64,000 nt of DNA from Microvirga aerilata (GTDB lineage: Bacteria > Pseudomonadota > Alphaproteobacteria > Rhizobiales > Beijerinckiaceae), in NCBI RefSeq assembly GCF_016743775.1, contig NZ_JAEQMY010000006.1, forward strand, positions 115,186 to 179,185, written 5' to 3'. Position 1 is the first letter of the stretch. Each line of letters opens with the position of its first letter. The position numbers were made by a program, and so were the translations under genes. Shown one piece after another: positions 1 through 8,271 of this stretch. The notes beneath the pieces were generated by a model that was not told the origin of the DNA, searched no databases, and worked only from the letters and a program-made list of their open reading frames with translations.

Positions 1-34
1 GGGTTTCGAGCCCGGTCCTGGCACAGGGGACTGC

Positions 35-1096
35 ATGACACGTCACGCCTTCATCATCGGGGGAACGGGCCAGATCGGACGCTCCACCGCCGAGAATCTG
101 CTGCGGCACGGCTGGAAGGTCACGGTTTCACACCGGGGGCACCGGCCGCCCCCGACGGAGCTAATGGAGCAGGGCCTGAAGATTGTCACCCTGGACCGGG
201 ACGAATCCGGCAGCCTCCAGGCCGCCCTGGGTTCGGGCGTCGACGCCCTGATCGACACAGTGGCCTATGACGAAACACACGCCCGGCAGCTTCTCAACAT
301 CCAGAGTTCCGTTGGCGCCCTCCTGGTGATCTCATCGGCCAGCGTCTATCGGGACGATGCGGGACGCACCCTCGACGAGGCCCGGCAGAACGGGTTTCCG
401 GAATTTACCCAGCCGATCAAGGAGAGCCAGGCCACGGTCCACCCGGGGCCCGAAACCTACTCGACCCGAAAGGTCGCTCTGGAAAGAGCCCTGCTCGACC
501 GGGCGGCCTGTCCCGTCACGGTGCTGCGCCCCTGCGCCATTCACGGACCCAGCTCCCAGCACCCGCGGGAATGGTGGTTCGTCAAACGCATGCGCGATGG
601 ACGGGAGATGATCCCCCTGGCTTTCGAGGGGCGCAGCCGGTTTCACACTACCTCGGTCCGCAACATCACCGAACTCACCCGGGTCAGTCTGGAGGTTCCG
701 GGAACCCGGGTGTTGAACATCGGCGATCCTGATCCCCCCAGCGTTGCCGAGATCGGCCGGTTCATCGCCCGTGCCCTTGATTACCGTGGACGGATCGTCG
801 GCATCAGGAACTCGCCCTATCCGCCTCCTGTGGGAGCATCGCCCTGGTCCGGTCCGCGCTCGTTCCTGATTGACGGACAAGCAGCCCTGGCGATCGGCTA
901 CGAGCCGACAGTAGCCTATGCAGAGGCTGTCGTGGAGAGCTGCCGCTGGTTATCGGAGGTAGCCGACCGGGCCCCCTGGCCCGAACTCTTTCCGGTTCTC
1001 GCAAGTTATCCGCGCGATCTCTTCGACTACGCGGCCGAGGATGCGTTCTTGGAGAAGCATCCCGATCGGTGGGCGGCTCTGGACCCCTCTCCCTAG
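35..1096 (+). CDS. NAD-dependent epimerase/dehydratase (extended SDR) family protein
   Basis: A 353-residue soluble protein with an N-terminal Rossmann fold. The glycine motif GGTGQIG lies at residues 9-15 after a beta strand. A serine-rich strand near residue 100 and a Y-x3-K pair (Y142, K146) match the SDR catalytic Ser/Tyr/Lys set. The following LRP...HGP segment (about 164-171) is typical of nucleotide-sugar epimerase-like SDRs. The substrate cannot be read from sequence. ATG at 35 follows an AGGGGA-like ribosome site. It is convergent with the Lrp-type gene on its right, with only 24 bases between stops, so it is not part of the origin operon. Family is confident; the exact reaction is unknown. 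Confidence 0.85.
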   Translation: MTRHAFIIGGTGQIGRSTAENLLRHGWKVTVSHRGHRPPPTELMEQGLKIVTLDRDESGSLQAALGSGVDALIDTVAYDETHARQLLNIQSSVGALLVISSASVYRDDAGRTLDEARQNGFPEFTQPIKESQATVHPGPETYSTRKVALERALLDRAACPVTVLRPCAIHGPSSQHPREWWFVKRMRDGREMIPLAFEGRSRFHTTSVRNITELTRVSLEVPGTRVLNIGDPDPPSVAEIGRFIARALDYRGRIVGIRNSPYPPPVGASPWSGPRSFLIDGQAALAIGYEPTVAYAEAVVESCRWLSEVADRAPWPELFPVLASYPRDLFDYAAEDAFLEKHPDRWAALDPSP

Positions 1097-1120
1097 CGGT
1101 TGCAGCCTTGCTGCCGGTGC

Positions 1121-1687
1121 TCAGCAATCGGGCTCCTGTCGCGTTCCCTCCCGCTTCAGGTGCGTGAGAGGCAGGGCTGCGTCGGATTTCACGCGGGAGA
1201 GGGCGAAGTTCGAGCGGATGTCGCCGATCATAGGGAGCGTCAGGAGCTTTTCCGTGAGGAGGCGCTCATAGGCCTTCAGGTTGGACACCACGATCTCGGC
1301 GATGAAATCGGCCGAGCCGGAGACCATGTGGCAGGCCACCACCTCGGGCATGGCCGCAAGAGCCTCCTGAAGGGAGGCTGCATTTTCCCGCGAGTGCTTT
1401 TCCACCTTGATGTCCACGAACACGGTCAAGCCGAGCCCGACGGATTCCCGGTCGAGCACGGCGCGGTAGGTGCGGATGAAGCCCTCGCGTTCCAGGCGGC
1501 GGACCCGGCGCAGGCAGGGCGACGGCGACAGGCCGACCCGGTCGGCCAGTTCCTGGTTGGTCAGCCGTGCATCCGCCTGCAAGGCGTTCAGAATTCGCAA
1601 GTCGATGCCATCAAGGTTGATATAGGGCAAGATCTCACCGTAATATCGTTTACGCGCAATCTTCTGCCAAGAAGGCAGCCTTGGCAA
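1121..1687 (-). CDS. Lrp/AsnC family transcriptional regulator
   Basis: The protein has an N-terminal winged HTH (about residues 24-72, from LDGIDLRIL to the LEREGFI wing) followed by the RAM/AsnC effector-binding domain (about 85-170). This is the standard feast/famine regulator layout, normally about 150-165 residues. The open frame allows 188 residues from ATG at 1687, so roughly the first 20 are surplus. A TTG about 19 codons in (near 1630), preceded by GGTGAG, is an alternative start. It is divergent from the EamA-type transporter gene on its right. Lrp-type regulators often control an adjacent divergent amino-acid exporter, so that gene is the natural target (inference). Confidence 0.88.
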   Translation of the reverse strand: MPRLPSWQKIARKRYYGEILPYINLDGIDLRILNALQADARLTNQELADRVGLSPSPCLRRVRRLEREGFIRTYRAVLDRESVGLGLTVFVDIKVEKHSRENAASLQEALAAMPEVVACHMVSGSADFIAEIVVSNLKAYERLLTEKLLTLPMIGDIRSNFALSRVKSDAALPLTHLKREGTRQEPDC

Positions 1688-1753
1688 GCCGAACTTCGCA
1701 AGGACATGCTCCGACTTGATAGGGCATGCTCAATGGTCTCGAAGGAGCCCATG

Positions 1754-2699
1754 ATGACCGAGATTGCTTGCACCTCCCCTCCTGCATCCACGCGTCCCGC
1801 TATCCTGGGATGGCTGGCGGCGCTCTCGTCCGTCTCGATCTGGGCTGTCTGGGCAGTGGCGACGCGTCATGCCGTAACCCACGACCTGCCTCCGGCGGCG
1901 ATCGGTCTGTTCCGTTTCGGCGTTCCAGCCCTGATCCTCCTCCCCTTCGCCTGGCGCATCGGCCTGTTTCCCATGGGCTTGGGCTTGTTCAAGGGGCTGG
2001 CGCTTCTCGGGTCCGGCGCGCCGTTCTTCCTGATCGTCGCTTCTCGGCATGCAATTTGCTCCGGCGGCCGAGATCGGCCCCCTCCTGCCCGGCACCATGC
2101 CGTTCTTCGTTGCCTTGATCGGCTGGTTCGTGTTCGGCGAGCGGCTCGCGGCCGTGCGGGTTCTCGGCTTTGCTCTGATCCTGGTCGGGATTGCCGGCAT
2201 CGGCGGGCATGGCGTGTTCTTCGCCGGCAATGGGGCTTGGCGAGGGCATCTGCTGCTGCTCGCCGGGGCCTTCCTGTGGGGGATCTACACCCATGCCTAT
2301 CGCCGCAGCGGATTGACCGCTTACCAGGGCGCGGCGCTGATCGGCCTCTGGTCCTTCCTGATCCTCCTGCCCTTCGGGGCTCCGCCCCTCGTTCGGGCGC
2401 TCGGCGATGGATTGACCGGGCCCATGCTCCTACAGGCCCTTCTGCAGGGCTTCGTGGCGGGCGTAGCCGGGATCGTGCTCTACGGGATCGCCATCGACCG
2501 TCTGGGGGCCTCAAGAGCCGCCGCCCTCGCGCCCCTCGGGATCATTCTCGCTGCTTTGCTCGCCATTCCGGTCCTGGGTGAGATCCCAAGTCCCGCAGCC
2601 TGGATCGGGATAATATTGGCGACCTTGGGCGTTGTGCTCGCAAGCGGCATCGTCGGCCAGCCTTTATCGGGCGCAGCAGCGTCGAAGGGTGGAAGATGA
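1754..2699 (+). pseudogene. EamA/DMT-family transporter split by a single-base frameshift
   Basis: Two halves of one drug/metabolite transporter lie in different frames. The first runs from ATG 1754 (AAGGAG ribosome site at 1742-1747) through four hydrophobic helices to about 2044. The second continues from about 2046 to the TGA at 2697-2699 with the remaining helices and the usual C-terminal EamA repeat. At 2039-2050 the bases read gcttctcggcat. Removing one t gives an uninterrupted A-S-G-M-Q-F-A-P join, which is what EamA proteins carry here. The full protein would be about 314 residues with roughly ten helices, and would export amino acids or other metabolites. It could be a true pseudogene or a sequencing error. 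It is divergent from the Lrp-type gene. Confidence 0.8.
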
Positions 2700-2730
2700 T
2701 CGTTCAGTCTCACAAGGCACGGGAGCAGGC

Positions 2731-2829
2731 ATGTTCTTTTTCTTCTCGAACCGGCTGGGCTGCGGAGGCTCGCTCCTGATCTCCGCCGTGCTCACCCTGA
2801 TCGTGCTGTTCTTCATGGGCGTGCTGTGA
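2731..2829 (+). CDS. Small single-pass membrane protein (32 aa)
   Basis: A short frame from ATG 2731, preceded by a GGGAGCAGG ribosome-site-like stretch, encodes 32 residues. It starts with a run of phenylalanines, then SNRLGCGGS, then a hydrophobic helix of about 18 residues ending in MGVL. The composition (short N-terminal SNR-x-GC-x-GS motif plus one membrane helix) looks like a genuine conserved peptide and not chance. I recall similar tiny proteins from related Methylobacteriaceae but cannot verify this. No function is known. It starts 31 bases after the frameshifted transporter on the same strand. Confidence 0.5.
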   Translation: MFFFFSNRLGCGGSLLISAVLTLIVLFFMGVL

Positions 2830-2914
2830 GGATTGCTCCGCTCACAAACCCATATCTTAAGGAGCCCACGTAGTGGGCGTCCCGAAGGAGGGTCCAGTCT
2901 GCACCGGAAACTCC

Positions 2915-2954
2915 CAAAACGAAAACCCCACCCTCTCGCTTGAAAGGATGGGGT
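2915..2954 (-). terminator. Intrinsic terminator downstream of rho
   Basis: On the minus strand, 40 bases past the rho stop, ACCCCATCCT pairs with a GGGTGGGGT arm (plus-strand arms 2925-2933 and 2946-2954, one mismatch). It is followed by TTTTCGTTTT. The hairpin plus U-rich tail is a good factor-independent terminator for the rho transcript. Confidence 0.7.
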
Positions 2955-2994
2955 CATGTTTCCGCAAGCGGACGGTCCGCCTTAGGTGTTCCAG

Positions 2995-4260
2995 TTAGGT
3001 ATTCATGGAGTCGAAGAATTCCTGGTTCGACTTGGTCTGGCGCAGCTTGTCGAGCAGGAACTCGATGGCGTCCACCGTGCCCATCGGATTGAGGATGCGC
3101 CGGAGCACATACATCTTCTTGAGGGTGTCGGACGCCACCAGCAGCTCCTCCTTGCGGGTGCCGGAGCGGGTGATGTCGATGGCCGGGAAGGTGCGCTTGT
3201 CGGACACCTTGCGGTCGAGGATGATTTCCGAGTTGCCGGTGCCCTTGAACTCCTCGAAGATCACCTCGTCCATGCGCGAGCCGGTGTCGATGAGCGCGGT
3301 CGCGATAATGGTGAGCGAGCCGCCCTCCTCGATATTGCGCGCCGCACCGAAGAAGCGCTTCGGGCGCTGCAGGGCGTTGGCGTCCACGCCGCCGGTGAGC
3401 ACCTTGCCGGATGACGGCACCACCGTGTTGTAGGCGCGGCCCAGGCGGGTGATCGAGTCGAGCAGGATGACCACGTCGCGGCCGTGCTCCACCAGGCGCT
3501 TGGCCTTCTCGATCACCATCTCGGCCACCTGCACGTGGCGGGTCGCCGGCTCGTCGAAGGTGGAGGCCACGACCTCGCCCTTCACGGAGCGTTGCATGTC
3601 GGTGACTTCCTCCGGGCGCTCGTCGATGAGCAGCACGATGAGGTAGCACTCGGGATGGTTGGTGGTGATCGACTGCGCCACGTTCTGCATCAGCACGGTC
3701 TTGCCGGTGCGGGGCGGCGCCACGATGAGGGCGCGCTGGCCCTTGCCGATGGGCGAGACGATGTCGATGATGCGCGGCGAGAAGTCCTTGCGGGTCGGAT
3801 CGTCGATTTCGAGCTTGAAGCGCTCATGCGGGAAGAGCGGCGTCAGGTTGTCAAAATGAACCTTGTGCCGGATCTTCTCCGGATCCTCGAAATTGATGGT
3901 GTTGACCTTGAGCAGGGCGAAGTAGCGCTCCCCCTCCTTCGGTCCCCGGATCGGGCCGTCCACCGTGTCGCCGGTGCGCAGGCCGAACTTGCGGATTTGG
4001 CTCGGCGACACGTAGATGTCGTCGGGTCCGGGCAGGTAGTTGGAATCGGCCGAGCGCAGGAAGCCGAAGCCGTCCTGCAGCACCTCGACGACGCCCGCGC
4101 CGATGATCTCCACCTCGCGGGCCGCCAGCTGCTTGAGGATGGCGAACATGAGCTCCTGCTTGCGCATGGTGCTCGCGTTCTCGACCTCGAGCTCCTCGGC
4201 AAAGGCAATGAGTTCGGTCGGCGTCTTGGATTTCAGGTCTTGAAGCTTGATTTCCCTCAT
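2995..4260 (-). CDS. rho: Transcription termination factor Rho
   Basis: A 421-residue hexameric RNA-dependent ATPase that ends transcription at rut sites. From [14 protein letters not shown] (start at 4260) there is a Rho N-terminal helical domain (about 1-48), a cold-shock-type RNA-binding domain (about 52-125), and a RecA-like motor with Walker A APPRTGKT (181-188) and Walker B DVVILLDS (262-269). The frame is open a further 30 codons upstream, but family members begin at this Met, and 421 residues is the usual alphaproteobacterial length. It runs leftward with hemJ and hemE, a neighbourhood typical of Hyphomicrobiales origins. A 450-base leader separates it from hemJ. Confidence 0.97.
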   Translation of the reverse strand: MREIKLQDLKSKTPTELIAFAEELEVENASTMRKQELMFAILKQLAAREVEIIGAGVVEVLQDGFGFLRSADSNYLPGPDDIYVSPSQIRKFGLRTGDTVDGPIRGPKEGERYFALLKVNTINFEDPEKIRHKVHFDNLTPLFPHERFKLEIDDPTRKDFSPRIIDIVSPIGKGQRALIVAPPRTGKTVLMQNVAQSITTNHPECYLIVLLIDERPEEVTDMQRSVKGEVVASTFDEPATRHVQVAEMVIEKAKRLVEHGRDVVILLDSITRLGRAYNTVVPSSGKVLTGGVDANALQRPKRFFGAARNIEEGGSLTIIATALIDTGSRMDEVIFEEFKGTGNSEIILDRKVSDKRTFPAIDITRSGTRKEELLVASDTLKKMYVLRRILNPMGTVDAIEFLLDKLRQTKSNQEFFDSMNT

Positions 4261-4712
4261 CGGGGAACACTCTCGGGGTAAAGTCGCGGGCAGGTTGGGC
4301 TGAACGCGGGAGGAGACAGGGGAAACGTTCGACAGGGCCGCCGGGTTCACGAACAGTGACTTGAAGAGCCCTGAGGGCCCGTGCAGCGCAACCTGTCTTT
4401 AGGGAAGAGAATTCTTATTTACCCTCTTTCGCGCCAAGTCTCAAGAGGGTTTGAAAATTTGGCCGGTCACGGCGTCATCCCGGGCGGTGAAGCCGATCCA
4501 GAAACGTTGGACGAGTGGAGCGCGGGCTTCCCTCCCCACGAGGGGGAGGAGAGCTGGCGTCGCGTTCGCGTGGTTGCCGCTTAAGCCAGAGGAAAGCAGG
4601 TCTCGGGGCAAGCCCGAGGCCTGTGGAGAAGAAGAGCCTTCGCGCCATTCCCGTCCAGAGATCCCGGATCAGCTGTCCCGTCCGGGATGACTTCGTGTCG
4701 TAGGCAGAAGGA
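4261..4712. other. Non-coding stretch between rho and hemJ with REP-like copies
   Basis: No convincing gene lies here; the short open frames lack family resemblance. It must hold the rho leader and promoter on the minus strand. Two copies of the dispersed palindrome are visible: one at about 4472-4503 with an intact left arm and degenerate right arm, and one at 4661-4688 with arms ATCCCGGA/TCCGGGAT. A G/C-rich inverted repeat (cctccccacgagggggagg) sits at about 4531-4549. Confidence 0.5.
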
Positions 4713-5138
4713 TCAAAACGGCTTCACGATCACCAGGATCACGATGCCGATCATGAGAACCGTCGGAACCTCGTTGATCAGGCGATAGAATTTCGCCGGG
4801 CGCACGTTCCCGTCCGCGGCGAAGACCTTGACGGTCTTCGACAGGAACCCGTGGATGCCCGATAGGATCAGCACGAGCAGCAGTTTGGCATGCAGCCAGC
4901 CCCAGGTGTACCAGCCGCCATCCCACACGAGGTATAGGCCGAGCACCCAGGTGACGATCATGGCCGGGTTGATGATCGCCTTGAGCAGGCGCCGCTCCAT
5001 GATCTTGAAGGTGTCGGACTGGATCGAGCCCTTGGGCACCTCGCTGTGGTAGACGAAAAGGCGCGGCAGATAGAGCATGCCGGCCATCCAGGCGATGACG
5101 GCGATCACGTGGAAGGCCTTGAGCCAGAGATACAGCAT
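4713..5138 (-). CDS. hemJ: Protoporphyrinogen IX oxidase HemJ (CopD/UPF0093 family)
   Basis: A 141-residue integral membrane protein with four predicted helices, matching the usual HemJ length. The N-terminal helix contains the conserved FHVIAVIAWMAGMLYLPRL block with His10. A second conserved motif, W-x-H-AKLLLVL, starts the third helix. HemJ performs the oxygen-independent oxidation of protoporphyrinogen IX to protoporphyrin IX, replacing HemG/HemY. It lies 4 bases downstream of hemE on the same strand, so both probably share a transcript for haem synthesis. Confidence 0.93.
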   Translation of the reverse strand: MLYLWLKAFHVIAVIAWMAGMLYLPRLFVYHSEVPKGSIQSDTFKIMERRLLKAIINPAMIVTWVLGLYLVWDGGWYTWGWLHAKLLLVLILSGIHGFLSKTVKVFAADGNVRPAKFYRLINEVPTVLMIGIVILVIVKPF

Positions 5139-5142
5139 CGTT

Positions 5143-6180
5143 TCAAGCCCCCCGGACGCGGGCGAGAAGCTGCGTCACGTGCTCGGTCGGCGTCTCCGGC
5201 AGGATGCCGTGCCCGAGATTGAAAATGTGCGGCCGCCCGCGCACCGCCTCCAGAATGCGGTCCACGCCCTTCTCCAGCGCCTCCCCTCCGGCGATCAGCG
5301 CCAGCGGGTCGAGGTTGCCTTGCGTTGCCACGTGGGCCGGCAGGCCAGGCAGCACGGCGGCGGGATCGAGCGTCCAGTCGAGGGCCAGCCCGTTGCCGAT
5401 GCCGGCCGAGGCGAAGCGATGAAGGTGCGAACCGCCTCCGCGCACGAACACGATCACCTTGGCCTGCGGCCGCGCTGCCTTCAGTCCCTCCACCATGCGG
5501 CGGATCGGATTGAGCGACAGCCGGTCGAACAGCGCCGGCGGCAGGGCCGAGCCGAAGCTCTCGAAGATCTGGACGGCTTCCGCGCCCGCATCGATCTGGC
5601 GGATGAGGTAGGCGGTGGAGGCCCGCACCAGCCGGTCGATGAGAGCGTCCATGAAGGCGGGGTCGCGATAGGCGGTCAGCCGGGCCGGAGCCTGGTCCGG
5701 TGTGCCCTTGCCGGCGATCATGTAGCTCGCCACGGTCCAGGGCGCGCCGCAGAAGCCGAGTAGGGTGGTCTCCTTCGGAAGCGATTGCCGCAAGCGGTCG
5801 AGGGTCTCGAAGACCGGCTCCAACCGCTCCATCGGTAGTTCGTCGGCAAGCCGGGAAAAGTCTTTGGTCTCGGTTACCGGATCGAGCTTCGGCCCCTCGT
5901 TCTCGACGAAGCGGACCTCCTGGCCCAGGGCATGGGGAATGACCAGGATGTCGGAAAACAGGATCGAGGCATCGAAGCCGAAGCGACGGATCGGCTGAAG
6001 GGTGACTTCCTCCGCAAGCCTCGGGTTGTAGCAGAGATCGAGGAAGGAGCCGGCCTGCTTCCGGGTCTCACGGTATTCCGGCAGATAGCGACCGGCCTGA
6101 CGCATGATCCAGACTGGCAGGGGCCAGACCGGCTCGCCGTTCAGCACGCGCAAAATCGCTTTGGTGGGACGCTCGCTCAC
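5143..6180 (-). CDS. hemE: Uroporphyrinogen decarboxylase
   Basis: A 345-residue cytosolic TIM-barrel enzyme that decarboxylates the four acetates of uroporphyrinogen III to give coproporphyrinogen III. The signature PVWIMRQAGRYLPEYR is at residues 22-37, with the second family motif GFCGAPWTVASYM further on. The start is GTG at 6180, preceded by GAGAGGG. hemE forms the left wall of the putative replication origin, the position known for Caulobacter and several Rhizobiales chromosomes. hemJ follows immediately. Confidence 0.97.
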   Translation of the reverse strand: MSERPTKAILRVLNGEPVWPLPVWIMRQAGRYLPEYRETRKQAGSFLDLCYNPRLAEEVTLQPIRRFGFDASILFSDILVIPHALGQEVRFVENEGPKLDPVTETKDFSRLADELPMERLEPVFETLDRLRQSLPKETTLLGFCGAPWTVASYMIAGKGTPDQAPARLTAYRDPAFMDALIDRLVRASTAYLIRQIDAGAEAVQIFESFGSALPPALFDRLSLNPIRRMVEGLKAARPQAKVIVFVRGGGSHLHRFASAGIGNGLALDWTLDPAAVLPGLPAHVATQGNLDPLALIAGGEALEKGVDRILEAVRGRPHIFNLGHGILPETPTEHVTQLLARVRGA

Positions 6181-6291
6181 AGGCCCTCTCTTATAAATAT
6201 AATCTTTGAATCTAAGAATCTGATGTTTCTCTTGGACCGTGAATCACGAAGCCGCAACCTCGTCCACAACCCGTCCACACGGGGCAGGGCC

Positions 6292-6306
6292 TTAACCCTT
6301 CATTAA
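6292..6306. promoter_or_regulatory. CtrA-type box (TTAA-N7-TTAA)
   Basis: TTAA, a 7-base spacer (CCCTTCA) and TTAA form an exact full CtrA recognition site. In Caulobacter such sites inside the origin let CtrA~P block DnaA-driven initiation. Here it could also control the divergent hemE promoter. Confidence 0.7.
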
Positions 6307-6350
6307 GGGCTGGGGCAGGCCCGCCACAATCCTTTCCGAATTCTTAAATC

Positions 6351-6375
6351 TTAACAGCCCGTTAATGGATGTTAA
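6351..6375. promoter_or_regulatory. Second CtrA-type box with an overlapping half-site
   Basis: TTAA-CAGCCCG-TTAA at 6351-6365 is a second exact N7 site. A further TTAA at 6372-6375 follows with 6-base spacing, and another TTAA lies at 6344-6347, giving four half-sites within 32 bases. This clustering is unlikely by chance in GC-rich DNA. Confidence 0.68.
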
Positions 6376-6518
6376 CGATGTCTGAATCGGGTCCGGCCGG
6401 GTGATTCGTGCCGGATTCTCCCAAATCGGGTACCGGTCGATCCCACATCAGGGAGTCCTGTGCATGGTTTTGGCTGAATCCCACAGGCCCCTGTTCTGGA
6501 CCTCCCGAACCAGGCGAT

Positions 6519-6527
6519 CTATCCACA
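6519..6527 (+). promoter_or_regulatory. DnaA box candidate
   Basis: CTATCCACA differs at one base from the DnaA consensus TTATCCACA. Two weaker TCCACA cores lie at 6263-6268 and 6274-6279. Placement in the hemE-ppsR gap supports an origin role. Confidence 0.55.
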
Positions 6528-6670
6528 CTAATCGACTCCTTGAGCATCGGGCCCGGGAGAAGTTGCCTTCCTGGAATCCATCAGTGCTCTTTGTCTCTTA
6601 GAAGAGTGCATCGTGCGGAACACCGGATCCACTGTTTAGCCCGACGCGTTAGCCCTGGAGGACCCTTGCC

Positions 6671-7501
6671 GTGGGACGCAGCTACTTTCACCTCCACCTC
6701 GTCTCCGACTCGACGGGCGAAACCCTGATCACCGTCGCCCGCGCGGTGGTCGCCCAGTATGAGGGTGTTGCGGCCATCGAGCATGTCTACCCGCTCGTGC
6801 GCTCCAACACCCAGCTGGAACGGGTGATCAGCGAAATCGAAACCGCGCCGGGCATCGTCCTCTACACCCTGGTCGAGCACGACTTGGCAAGCCGCCTCGA
6901 GGAGGTGTGCCGCAACACGGGCTCGCCTCACCTGTCGGTGCTCGAGCCCGTTCACTCGCTGCTGTCCTCCTATCTCGGAACCCATTCGACCGCCCGGCCC
7001 GGCGCGCAGCACATGCTGAACGCGGAATACTTCAAGCGCATCGATGCCATGAACTTCACCCTGCTCCATGACGACGGTCATCTCCCCCATGACCTGGACG
7101 AGGCGGATGTGATCCTCGTGGGCGTCAGCCGGACCTCCAAGACGCCGACGGGGATTTATCTCGCCAATCGCGGGCTGAAGACCACGAACATTCCCCTCGT
7201 GCCCGGCGTGCCGCCGCCGCAGGTTCTGGAAACGGCCCGAAGAGCCCTGATCGTCGGCCTCGTGGCGACCCCTGAGCGCATCGTCCAGATCCGGCAGAAC
7301 CGGCTCCTCAGCCTCAATGCCGACGACGACACCTCTTACGTCGACCGGGAGGCGGTGGCGGAGGAGATCGCGGTTTCGCGGCGGCTCTTTGCCCGCAACG
7401 GCTGGCCGGTGATCGACGTGACCCGCCGCTCCATCGAGGAAACGGCGGCGGCCATCATCGATCTCTACCGCGACCACCGTCTGCGCTTCATTGCGGAGTA
7501 G
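6671..7501 (+). CDS. ppsR: Pyruvate,phosphate dikinase/PEP synthase regulatory protein (DUF299)
   Basis: A 276-residue bifunctional ADP-dependent kinase and Pi-dependent phosphorylase that switches pyruvate,phosphate dikinase (or PEP synthase) off and on. The P-loop-like motif GVSRTSKT is at residues 151-158. The N-terminus [12 protein letters not shown] is the standard DUF299 opening. The start is GTG at 6671 after a strong GGAGGA at about 6657. It is the first gene right of the putative origin, as in Caulobacter. The symbol is used in the PEP-synthase-regulator sense, not the photosynthesis repressor. Whether PPDK or PEPS is the target cannot be told here. Confidence 0.93.
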   Translation: MGRSYFHLHLVSDSTGETLITVARAVVAQYEGVAAIEHVYPLVRSNTQLERVISEIETAPGIVLYTLVEHDLASRLEEVCRNTGSPHLSVLEPVHSLLSSYLGTHSTARPGAQHMLNAEYFKRIDAMNFTLLHDDGHLPHDLDEADVILVGVSRTSKTPTGIYLANRGLKTTNIPLVPGVPPPQVLETARRALIVGLVATPERIVQIRQNRLLSLNADDDTSYVDREAVAEEIAVSRRLFARNGWPVIDVTRRSIEETAAAIIDLYRDHRLRFIAE

Positions 7502-7505
7502 CATC

Positions 7506-8123
7506 ATGCCGGCGCTCTGGACCCACCCCGAAAAGCTGCTTCTTGCCTCCACCAGCACGACCCGGCTCATGCTTCTGGTGAGCGCGGGCCTTGCCGTCGA
7601 GACCCAGAATTCGGGCATCGACGAGAGAACCGTGGAAGAAGCGGCGGCCCTCGCGAGTCCCGATCCGGCTTCCCTTGCCGGGCGCCTGGCGGCGGAAAAA
7701 GCCCTTGCCGTCAGCCGCCGCCACCCGGAGCGGGTGGTGCTCGGAGCCGACCAGGTTCTCGCATGCGAGGGGCAGGTCTTTCACAAGCCGGCAGACCGGG
7801 ATGCGGCGAAGGCGCAGCTGCAGAAGCTCGCTGGGCGCCGGCATGCTCTGCACTCGGCCGGCGCCCTGGCGATCGGCGGGCAGGTGGTCGAACGCTTCCT
7901 GGGCAGCGCGCATCTCGTCATGCGGCCGCTGACCGAGGAAGCGGTCGATCTTTATCTCGACCTTGCCGGACCCGATGTGCTTCGCAGCGTCGGCGTTTAT
8001 CAGCTGGAAGGACTTGGAATCCATCTGTTCGAGACGGTGGAGGGCGATCATTCCACGATTCTCGGGCTTCCCCTCCTCCCGCTCCTGTCGTGCCTGCGCC
8101 GTCTCGGCTGCCTTGCGCTCTAG
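7506..8123 (+). CDS. maf: Maf family nucleotide pyrophosphatase
   Basis: A 205-residue cytosolic house-cleaning enzyme that hydrolyses non-canonical or modified nucleoside triphosphates. It was first described as a septum-formation inhibitor. The opening LLLASTSTTRLMLL is a variant of the S-x-S-x-x-R motif. The GADQVLACEG strand carries the catalytic-region Asp, and a C-terminal DHSTILGLPL segment matches the family. ATG at 7506 is preferred to the in-frame TTG at 7491, which would overlap ppsR. It starts 4 bases after the ppsR stop, so the two are likely cotranscribed. Confidence 0.9.
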   Translation: MPALWTHPEKLLLASTSTTRLMLLVSAGLAVETQNSGIDERTVEEAAALASPDPASLAGRLAAEKALAVSRRHPERVVLGADQVLACEGQVFHKPADRDAAKAQLQKLAGRRHALHSAGALAIGGQVVERFLGSAHLVMRPLTEEAVDLYLDLAGPDVLRSVGVYQLEGLGIHLFETVEGDHSTILGLPLLPLLSCLRRLGCLAL

Positions 8124-8271
8124 CGCATCGCGCTTAAAAGGTGGATCCGGCTTTTCCTGACGCGAGCCTTCGGGTCGCGTTCAACGATGCGCTCATCAAT
8201 GGAAGAGAGCATGGACGGATCCCACAAGTGCACCTCACTTTTAGGGTCCGATGCTTCAAGGACTGAATACA

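Larger units (their letters stand above)
6181..6670. other. Putative chromosomal origin of replication (oriC, Cori-like)
   Basis: This 490-base gap lies between divergent hemE and ppsR, followed by maf, aroE, coaE and dnaQ. That is the gene context of the Caulobacter crescentus origin (established knowledge). Directly visible are an AT-rich stretch (about 6190-6230); exact TTAA-N7-TTAA CtrA-type sites at 6292-6306 and 6351-6365; a near-consensus DnaA box at 6519-6527 with two weaker TCCACA cores at 6263-6268 and 6274-6279; and ten GANTC sites between 6208 and 6578, where about 1.4 are expected by chance. No reading frame here looks like a gene. parA/parB are not in the window. Confidence 0.78.

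Noticed and set aside
1100..1750. Upstream extension of the transporter frame over the Lrp gene
   Set aside because: This part is antisense to Lrp and lacks hydrophobic helices; the transporter start at 1754 has its own ribosome site.
4381..4703. Three short plus-strand frames between rho and hemJ
   Set aside because: They overlap each other in different frames, include REP arms, and have no recognisable domain.
6362..6547. Short open frames inside the hemE-ppsR gap
   Set aside because: No family resemblance and they overlap the CtrA/GANTC cluster; better explained as origin DNA.
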